A DNA stretch of 5,451 nucleotides, taken from Synechococcales cyanobacterium PMM_0073. GTDB lineage: Bacteria > Cyanobacteriota > Cyanobacteriia > Elainellales > Elainellaceae. This document shows positions 1 to 4,499 of the stretch, piece after piece (within the stretch, counting starts at the first letter, position 1; the number at the start of each line of letters is the position of its first letter). The notes under the pieces are model-generated. The model had not been told where the DNA came from. It saw nothing but the letters and a program-made list of their open reading frames with translations, and searched no databases. A program made the position numbers and the translations under genes. Location: assembly GCA_949127695.1 (NCBI GenBank), contig CASBQH010000150.1, forward strand, positions 1 through 5,451, given 5' to 3'.

Positions 1-39
1 GCCCAAAACGCTGCTGCTGTTGCAAGACGAGCTGCCGCC
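1..39. repeat. Left arm of a perfect inverted repeat of at least 39 bp
   Basis: Bases 1-39 are the exact reverse complement of bases 186-224, with no mismatch. Identity stops at the inner side (base 40 is g, base 185 is t, which do not pair). The outer limit is unknown because the window begins here. This arm encodes KTLLLLQDELPP of the DUF58 protein on the plus strand. Confidence 0.97.
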
Positions 40-514
40 GCCGTTTGAGCCAGTCCGCACCGCAATTGAGCAGATTCCGGCGCAGAGCCGCTACTGCTGG
101 ACAGCGAGTTTGGCAGCTCCTCAGCGCGGCATCTACCGCTGGCAGCAGGTGTTGCTTCGCACGGCGGCTCCGCTGGGGCTGTTTTGGCGGCAGCTCGTCT
201 TGCAACAGCAGCAGCGTTTTGGGCTGTCGGGTGAGATTCTCAACCCAGAGTTCCAGCCGCAGCTGATCGCCAGCGCTCACGGGCAGCAGCGGCGAGCGGT
301 GCAGCTTCAGGCCGCGCAGATTGGTAATTGGCCAGACTGCCGCCAGCAGCAAGAGCGCTGCCATCAGGCCGCTAATCACATAGAGCCAGCCCGCCATGGT
401 GTTGGTGGCCGCCCCAAAAAAGAACAGCGCCAACCCGGCCATCAGCCAGCCGCTGTAGGCCGGGTTGACCCAGTGAACTTCCAGCCAGGTGGTGATGCGA
501 TGTAGCAAATTCAT
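1..514 (-). CDS. DUF58 family membrane protein, 5' part, broken by an inversion or chimera at 186
   Basis: The ATG at 514-512 opens a frame that begins MNLLHRITTWLEVHWVNPAY and stays open to the left edge. Residues 1-110 (514 to 186) look like the N-terminus of a cyanobacterial DUF58 protein: a short amphipathic start, two membrane helices (about 21-38 and 42-62, around the FFFGAATNTMAGWLYVISG stretch), then a charged beta-rich start of the soluble part (VSAGDQLRLELWVENLTRQP). From 185 down to 1 the frame translates to arginine- and glutamine-rich sequence without family resemblance, because this DNA is the antisense of the gene's own next segment. Only 186-514 is therefore trusted as native. 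DUF58 proteins are of unknown biochemical function and in many bacteria sit beside MoxR-type AAA ATPases; none is visible here. No Shine-Dalgarno sequence precedes the ATG. It is divergent from the gene at 673. Confidence 0.8.
   Translation of the reverse strand, partial: MNLLHRITTWLEVHWVNPAYSGWLMAGLALFFFGAATNTMAGWLYVISGLMAALLLLAAVWPITNLRGLKLHRSPLLPVSAGDQLRLELWVENLTRQPKTLLLLQDELPPKQPQRSRRAKQHLLPAVDAALRSCQTRCPAVAALRRNLLNCGADWLKRRRQLVLQQQQRFG
40..187 (+). pseudogene. Inverted internal fragment of the same DUF58 gene
   Basis: Read on the plus strand in frame 2 (codons 41-187), this segment encodes PFEPVRTAIEQIPAQ, then RGIYRWQQVLLRTAAPLGLFW. The pattern RG-x-YRW followed by LRTAAPLGLF is typical of DUF58 proteins and belongs directly after the QDELPP that ends the native minus-strand portion at 186. 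Joining 514-186 (minus) to 40-187 (plus) keeps the frame and gives a continuous 159-residue DUF58 N-terminal region. The plus-strand frame runs on to 505, but beyond 187 it is only the antisense of the N-terminus and is not a real protein. This fragment has no start of its own and should not be annotated as an independent gene. Confidence 0.8.
186..224. repeat. Right arm of the perfect inverted repeat
   Basis: Exact reverse complement of 1-39; the two arms enclose 146 bp (40-185). On the minus strand this arm encodes the same KTLLLLQDELPP segment, here in its natural context after the N-terminal part of the DUF58 gene. The plus-strand inner edge ggcggc resembles the likely native continuation of the gene after GLFW (often CRR or RRR in relatives), so the break may lie in a short microhomology. 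Confidence 0.97.
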
Positions 515-569
515 CTAGTAGATTGCTTCAAATTGCAGGTTCAAACTTGCCCGACGGTTTCCAAATCTA

Positions 570-602
570 GCGGCATCTTGGCGGCATCTTGGCGGCATCT
601 CG
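570..602. repeat. Three tandem 11-bp repeats
   Basis: The unit gcggcatcttg occurs at 570-580 and 581-591 without change, and at 592-602 with one change (gcggcatctcg). The period is close to one helical turn, so the copies lie on the same DNA face. The array ends 35 bp before the TATAAT box, at about -48 from the expected transcription start, a usual place for an activator. A regulator site is an inference; slippage-derived tandem repeats are also common in cyanobacterial intergenic DNA. Confidence 0.85.
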
Positions 603-637
603 GCTGAATGCTCTCAGCACAATAGAGGTAAGCAAGT

Positions 638-643
638 TATAAT
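638..643 (+). promoter_or_regulatory. Candidate -10 box (TATAAT) of the four-gene cluster
   Basis: A perfect TATAAT lies 29 bp before the ATG at 673, predicting a start of transcription near 650 and a leader of roughly 23 nt. At a 17-bp spacing the upstream hexamer is cagcac, which does not match TTGACA, and there is no extended TG motif. It would be a -10-dependent promoter that may need an activator. The tandem repeats just upstream are candidate binding sites. Confidence 0.55.
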
Positions 644-672
644 TTTTGCGGAGCTTGTAAAAGATTTTTAAC

Positions 673-1032
673 ATGAATAACCCTCTGGTTCATGCATTTT
701 TTATCGGTCGAGCCTTGGCCGAGGCAGTGGGTGAACAGCTGGAAAATGCCGTGACGGGCGCAATGAGCGAGCTGGGCAAATTCGACGCAGAGCAGCGTGA
801 GCGGCTGCGGCAGTTTACCACCGAAGTGCTAGAGCGCGCAGAGCGGGAGGAAACGCTGTCTCGTCAAACTGGTGGCTCTAGTCCATTTTCTCCTGCTGCC
901 ACCGCTGCGTCTGCTGGCTCTGGTTCGCTGTCTCAATCTGACGATCTGCAAACCGTGATTGACGATCTGCGCGCCGAGACGGCTCAGCTGCGAGCAGAGC
1001 TACAGCGCTATCGCAGTCGCAGCACCCCTTGA
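673..1032 (+). CDS. Small DUF6825-like cyanobacterial protein with C-terminal coiled coil
   Basis: A 119-residue protein of unknown function. The N-terminal half (residues 1-60, MNNPLVHAFFIGRALAEAVG, then SELGKFDAEQRERLRQFTTEV) resembles a conserved short cyanobacterial family that I believe is DUF6825; the family name is from memory. A Ser/Ala/Gly-rich linker (about 67-88) follows, then a coiled coil (about 91-115) with hydrophobic heptad positions L92, I96, L99, L106, L110 and Y113. There is no signal peptide or clear membrane helix, so it is probably cytoplasmic or peripheral to a membrane and perhaps oligomeric. The ATG at 673 follows the TATAAT box closely; no Shine-Dalgarno is seen at a useful distance. 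It is the first gene of the co-directional run, 90 bp before the ABC1 kinase gene, so a shared role is possible but unproved. Confidence 0.85.
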   Translation: MNNPLVHAFFIGRALAEAVGEQLENAVTGAMSELGKFDAEQRERLRQFTTEVLERAEREETLSRQTGGSSPFSPAATAASAGSGSLSQSDDLQTVIDDLRAETAQLRAELQRYRSRSTP

Positions 1033-1145
1033 GCATTTGGCACTGGCGAGGGCTGTGGCTGGCTATTTTTGTAACTGCTCTAATTTTTAAGTTCTTTTCA
1101 GCTCTCTTCAAAATTAACGATAGTGTCTGCTTCCGAAATTCCTAG
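1029..1145 (+). CDS. Speculative 38-residue single-helix membrane microprotein
   Basis: A TTG at 1029 overlaps the stop of the preceding gene (TTGA) and opens a 38-codon frame ending at TAG 1143-1145, inside the start of the ABC1 gene. The product would begin MSIWHWRGLWLAIFVTALIF and continue KFFSALFKINDSV: one hydrophobic helix with tryptophans and basic residues at the ends. The overlap would permit translational coupling, and the frame fills the otherwise empty 90-bp gap. Against it are the rare TTG start, no Shine-Dalgarno, and the fact that an AT-rich gap readily yields hydrophobic codons by chance. Treat as a candidate only. Confidence 0.15.
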   Translation: MSIWHWRGLWLAIFVTALIFKFFSALFKINDSVCFRNS

Positions 1146-2925
1146 CCTGCCGGCCATAGCCGCTGAGCCGCTTCAGAGTCATCTGACCTCTCCTGCAACC
1201 CCTGTCATGGACGACGCCCAATTGCAGCCTCAACTCCGCTCCTACGGCGATGCTTCCTATCGCTGGAATCGCGAGAACTATTCGCGGCGGCGGCGCTATG
1301 TCGATATCTGGAGCTTCGTGCTGAAGCTGATGGCGGCACAGTGGGCGTTTAACAAGCCCTGGAGCTATCGGGACGGCATGACGGACGCCGCTAAAGCCAA
1401 GCGGCGGCGGGCGCAGGCGATCTGGATTCGCGAGACGCTGCTAAACTTGGGTCCGACTTTTATAAAAGTCGGGCAGCTGTTTTCCACCCGCGCCGACCTG
1501 TTTCCGCTGGAATATGTCGAGGAGCTTTCTAAGCTGCAAGATAGCGTCCCGGCTTTCGGCTATGAGCAGGTGGAGCGGATTATTCAGCAGGATTTCGGCA
1601 AAACCATTCCGCAGCTCTACCGCAACTTTGACCCCATTCCGCTGGCGGCGGCCAGTCTGGGGCAGGTGCATCGGGCGCAGCTGCATTCGGGCGAAGAGGT
1701 GGTGGTAAAAATCCAGCGCCCCGGCCTCAAAAAGCTGTTTACGATTGACCTGCAAATTCTTAAAGGCATCGCCCGCTACTTCCAGAACCATCCCAAATGG
1801 GGCAAAGGCCGCGACTGGATGGGCATCTACGAAGAATGCTGCCGCATCCTCTGGGAAGAAATTGAATACCTCAACGAAGGTCGCAACGCCGACAACTTCC
1901 GCCGCAACTTCCGCGAGCAGGACTGGGTGAAAGTGCCGCGCGTCTACTGGCGCTACAGCTCGCCGCGTGTCCTGACGCTGGAATATATGCCGGGAATTAA
2001 GATCAGCCACTATGAGGCGATTGAAGCGGCGGGTCTAGATCGCAAAAATCTGGCGCGGCTGGGAGCCAAAGCCTATCTGCACCAGCTGCTGGACGACGGC
2101 TTTTTCCACGCTGATCCACATCCCGGCAACTTGGCCGTTAGCCCCAACGGCTCGCTGATCTTCTATGACTTTGGCATGATGGGGCGCGTCCAGCCCTTAA
2201 CCCGTGAAAAGCTGATGGCGCTGTTCTTTGGCGTCGCCCAAAAAGACTCGGAGCGCGTTGTCACCGCCCTGATTGATCTCGGAGCCTTAGCGCCCACCAG
2301 CGACATGGGGCCGGTGCGCCGCTCGGTGCAGTATATGCTCGATCACTTTATGGATCAGCCGTTTGAGAACCAGTCAATTACGGCGATTAGCGATGATCTG
2401 TATGAGATTGCCTACGACCAGCCCTTTCGGTTTCCCGCCACCTTTACCTTCGTGATGCGGGCTTTTTCCACCCTAGAAGGCGTGGGCAAGGGGCTAGATC
2501 CTGACTTTAACTTTATGGAGGTTGCACAACCGTTTGCAACAGAGCTTATGAACAATGGCGACGGATCGCGGAACAGCCTTTCAGAAGGCATTTTGGGTGA
2601 ACTAGGTCGGCAAGCCGCGCAGGTGGGCAGCTCGGCGCTGGGGCTGCCCCGCCGCATTGAAGATACGCTAGAAAAGCTGGAGCGCGGCGATATTCGAGTC
2701 AGAGTTCGCTCCACTGAGTCGGATCGGGTGCTGCGGCGAGTCAGCAATGTCAGCATGGGCACGAACTACAGCCTGCTGATTGGCACTTTCACCCTCTCGG
2801 CCACAATTTTGCTAGTCAATCAATTTCAATGGCTGGCGATTCTGGCGGCAATTGCTGCTTTAATGGCCACCGTTGCCTTTATTCGGCTGCTGATTCGGAT
2901 TGATCGGGCTGACCGGACGTTCTAA
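1123..2925 (+). CDS. AarF/ABC1/UbiB family atypical kinase
   Basis: A full-length 600-residue ABC1-family protein, an ancient protein-kinase-like fold whose members are ATPases or kinases linked to isoprenoid-quinone synthesis and, in phototrophs, thylakoid and plastoglobule lipid or tocopherol homeostasis. Family hallmarks are present: the KxGQ motif (FIKVGQ, K115), the alanine-rich nucleotide loop (AAASLGQVH, 175-183) replacing the usual glycine loop, the ATP lysine in VVVKIQRP (K196), the catalytic HADPHPGN (D331) and the metal-binding DFG (D349). Two C-terminal hydrophobic helices (about 549-566 and 569-591), with basic residues after them, predict membrane anchoring. The GTG at 1123 is the first start after an in-frame stop at 1081-1083. 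ATG 1207 is a possible alternative that would remove 28 low-complexity residues; the conserved part begins only around residue 45 (SYRWNRENYS). The pphA-like gene follows after 31 bp. The exact substrate is unknown. Confidence 0.95.
   Translation: MSASEIPSLPAIAAEPLQSHLTSPATPVMDDAQLQPQLRSYGDASYRWNRENYSRRRRYVDIWSFVLKLMAAQWAFNKPWSYRDGMTDAAKAKRRRAQAIWIRETLLNLGPTFIKVGQLFSTRADLFPLEYVEELSKLQDSVPAFGYEQVERIIQQDFGKTIPQLYRNFDPIPLAAASLGQVHRAQLHSGEEVVVKIQRPGLKKLFTIDLQILKGIARYFQNHPKWGKGRDWMGIYEECCRILWEEIEYLNEGRNADNFRRNFREQDWVKVPRVYWRYSSPRVLTLEYMPGIKISHYEAIEAAGLDRKNLARLGAKAYLHQLLDDGFFHADPHPGNLAVSPNGSLIFYDFGMMGRVQPLTREKLMALFFGVAQKDSERVVTALIDLGALAPTSDMGPVRRSVQYMLDHFMDQPFENQSITAISDDLYEIAYDQPFRFPATFTFVMRAFSTLEGVGKGLDPDFNFMEVAQPFATELMNNGDGSRNSLSEGILGELGRQAAQVGSSALGLPRRIEDTLEKLERGDIRVRVRSTESDRVLRRVSNVSMGTNYSLLIGTFTLSATILLVNQFQWLAILAAIAALMATVAFIRLLIRIDRADRTF
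1453..1472. repeat. Perfect 20-bp palindrome inside the ABC1 gene
   Basis: CCGACTTTTATAAAAGTCGG is its own reverse complement across all 20 bases; flanking bases 1452 and 1473 do not extend it. It encodes PTFIKVG, including the catalytic KxGQ motif, and uses the ATA isoleucine codon, while other isoleucines in this gene are mostly ATT or ATC. It could form a hairpin or cruciform or be a dimeric protein site; coincidence with a constrained protein motif is also possible. Confidence 0.95.
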
Positions 2926-2945
2926 TGCTTGCTATTTTGCTGCCC

Positions 2946-2949
2946 AGGG
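2946..2949 (+). promoter_or_regulatory. Shine-Dalgarno-like AGGG deciding the phosphatase start
   Basis: AGGG lies 7 nt before the ATG at 2957. It supports that ATG over an in-frame TTG at 2900, which would overlap the ABC1 gene by 26 bp and add 19 residues without family similarity. Confidence 0.5.
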
Positions 2950-2956
2950 TCATGCT

Positions 2957-3727
2957 ATGAAACGTCTATTCACGGGTCTGAGTGATCCGGGTCTGCTTCG
3001 TTCTGCCAATCAGGACGATTACTATATTGATCCAGAGGGGCGGTTTTTTATCGTGGCTGATGGCATGGGCGGACATGCGGGCGGACAGGAAGCGAGCCGG
3101 ATTGCCACCGCGACCATTCAAACGCATCTCAGCGAGCGCTGGGCATCCCCAGATGCCTCAGAAGCGCTGTTGGAAGCGGCTTTTTTAAAGGCCAATCAGG
3201 CGATTTTGCAAGACCAGCTGAAGCATCCGGCGCGCGGCGATATGGGCACTACAGCCGTGGCATTGCTGTTTCGAGACGAGCAGCCCCACTGCGCGCATAT
3301 TGGCGATTCACGGCTCTATCGGCTGCGGCGGGGGAAGCTGCACCAAATTACTGAAGATCATACCTGGGTGGCGCGGGCGCTGAAGTCTGGCGAGCTGTCG
3401 CTGGAGCAGGCGCGGGTTCATCCCTGGCGGCATATTCTCTCCAAATGTCTGGGGCGAGAAGACGTGCGGCAGATCGAGGCGCAGCGCTTTGATCTGGAGG
3501 CCAACGACCGGCTGTTGCTTTGCAGCGACGGCCTCACCGAAGAACTCTCAGATCAAATCATTGAATTTCACCTGAAGACGATTCGCGCCTGCGGTCGGGC
3601 GGCGACGGCTCTGGTGAATGCGGCCAAAGAGCGCGGCGGACGCGATAACATTACGGTGGTGCTGGTGGCCACCCTAGAGGAAGCCAGCCCCAAAGCAGAC
3701 CGCTCAAATTCTGGTGAACTTGGGTAA
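2957..3727 (+). CDS. pphA: PP2C-family Ser/Thr phosphatase, PphA type (PII phosphatase)
   Basis: A 256-residue single-domain metal-dependent (PPM/PP2C) phosphatase. Conserved motifs in order: RSANQD (D20), VADGMGGHAGG with metal ligands D35-G36, GDMGTTAV (94-101), HIGDSRLYR (114-122), TEDHTW (132-137), the flap with HPWRHILSKCLGRED (155-169), CSDGLTEEL with D191, and GGRDNITVV with D230. The flap sequence and the length match the cyanobacterial PphA group, whose Synechocystis member (sll1771) dephosphorylates phosphoserine on the nitrogen regulator PII. There is no membrane helix or sensor domain, so it should act in the cytoplasm. ATG 2957 is chosen because MKRLFTGLSDPGLLRSANQD is the normal family start. 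The final 18 or so residues form a charged tail. It follows the ABC1 kinase by 31 bp and is probably co-transcribed with it. The PP2C assignment is certain; PphA orthology and PII as substrate are inferred. Confidence 0.93.
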   Translation: MKRLFTGLSDPGLLRSANQDDYYIDPEGRFFIVADGMGGHAGGQEASRIATATIQTHLSERWASPDASEALLEAAFLKANQAILQDQLKHPARGDMGTTAVALLFRDEQPHCAHIGDSRLYRLRRGKLHQITEDHTWVARALKSGELSLEQARVHPWRHILSKCLGREDVRQIEAQRFDLEANDRLLLCSDGLTEELSDQIIEFHLKTIRACGRAATALVNAAKERGGRDNITVVLVATLEEASPKADRSNSGELG

Positions 3728-3799
3728 ATCAGGGCGTCAAATCCTGGCTCTTGCTGTAAGCTATTTTTGTGTTGAAGGATTGAGCTGGCCGAGTTTCCT

Positions 3800-4396
3800 A
3801 TGCGATCGAGACCTGTTGCGCCCAAAAAGAGTCCTCTGCTGCTGAAAGCCATCCGATTGATCTGGCGAGCTGGATCGGGGCTAGTGCTGCTGCTGCTGTT
3901 TGGCTTTGGCTATCGGCAGGTGGAAGGACTGCGGCAGCATCCGCAGGCAGTCTTGGTACTGGGCGGAGCCGCCGAGCGCGAGAAATTTGCCGCCGAATTT
4001 GCCAAGCAGCATCCAGAGCTGCCGGTTTGGGTGTCATCGGGCAGCAACCCGGAATATGCCGAATGGCTATTTGACGAATCGGGGATTGCCCGCGACCGGC
4101 TGCATCTCGACTATCGCGCCGTGGATACCGTCACCAACTTCACCTCGCTGGCTGACTATTTCAAAACGCGCGATATCCACAGCGTCTATCTGATCACCTC
4201 TGACTACCATATGCGGCGGGCGCAGGTGATTGGCGAGATTGTCTTAGGCAGTCGCGGCATTGATTTTCAGGCGGTGTCGGTGCCTTCTGACAAGTCTCCT
4301 GAGCCGCTGAATAAAGTGGTGCGCGATGCCGCCCGCTCGGTGCTTTGGGTAATGACGGGCGAAACCGGCTCGCAGTTGGCCAACCGCAAGCGGTAG
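3800..4396 (+). CDS. YdcF/ElyC/SanA family (DUF218) membrane-anchored protein
   Basis: A 198-residue DUF218-domain protein. A basic N-terminus is followed by one membrane helix (about 25-38, GLVLLLLFGFGY). The domain then starts at AVLVLGGAAER (50-60) and holds conserved DUF218 elements: SSGSN (79-83), YRAVDTVTNFTSLADYF (105-121) and YLITSDYHMRRA (130-141). It ends with a short basic tail. Family members are Rossmann-like proteins of uncertain chemistry; E. coli SanA and ElyC affect envelope integrity and peptidoglycan precursor supply. The topology suggests an N-terminal anchor with the domain outside the cytoplasm, which is inference. It lies 72 bp after the phosphatase gene on the same strand. 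No strong Shine-Dalgarno or internal promoter was found in that gap, so it may be the last gene of the unit. The ATG at 3800 gives a normal family length. Confidence 0.9.
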   Translation: MRSRPVAPKKSPLLLKAIRLIWRAGSGLVLLLLFGFGYRQVEGLRQHPQAVLVLGGAAEREKFAAEFAKQHPELPVWVSSGSNPEYAEWLFDESGIARDRLHLDYRAVDTVTNFTSLADYFKTRDIHSVYLITSDYHMRRAQVIGEIVLGSRGIDFQAVSVPSDKSPEPLNKVVRDAARSVLWVMTGETGSQLANRKR

Positions 4397-4499
4397 AGAC
4401 TGCATCAGACGGCGAAAGCATTCCTGATCGACTTTCGTGATGAAGGCAGCAAGCCTTAGCTTGAGGCACGGAGGGATTTGTGCCCCCCGCGCTTCAGCA
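4397..4499. other. Convergent intergenic gap with weak inverted repeats
   Basis: The 103-bp gap between convergent stop codons holds two weak hairpin candidates: cgaaag (4413-4418) with ctttcg (4432-4437), a 6-bp stem with a 13-nt loop, and ggcac (4465-4469) with gtgcc (4480-4484), a 5-bp stem. Neither has a run of T on either strand, so a classical intrinsic terminator is not supported, although termination must occur somewhere near here for both strands. Confidence 0.4.

Larger units (their letters stand above)
515..672. other. Divergent intergenic region
   Basis: This AT-richer 158-bp gap separates the minus-strand DUF58 start from the plus-strand gene at 673. It holds three 11-bp tandem repeats (570-602) and a consensus -10 box (638-643) facing right. 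No convincing promoter was found for the DUF58 gene on the other strand, and no hairpin was seen. Confidence 0.7.

Noticed and set aside
20..505. Plus-strand 161-codon frame at the left end as a gene
   Set aside because: Its first third is true DUF58 sequence, but after 187 it is the antisense of the DUF58 N-terminus. It is a product of the fold-back, not a gene.
1441..2010. Long minus-strand open frame (189 codons)
   Set aside because: It lies wholly inside the well-supported ABC1 gene and translates to composition typical of an antisense shadow, with no recognisable domain.
2900..2956. Upstream TTG start for the phosphatase
   Set aside because: It would overlap the ABC1 gene by 26 bp and add residues unlike the family. 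The ATG at 2957 has an AGGG at good spacing and gives the normal PphA-like N-terminus.
3799..3808. HIP1 octamer (gcgatcgc) typical of many cyanobacteria
   Set aside because: Only a near match (gcgatcga) was noticed by eye at 3801-3808 and no perfect copy elsewhere, so HIP1 could not be used to support the taxonomic assignment.
4413..4484. Intrinsic terminator between the convergent genes
   Set aside because: Only 5-6 bp stems with long loops and no T-tract on either strand; recorded as weak inverted repeats only.
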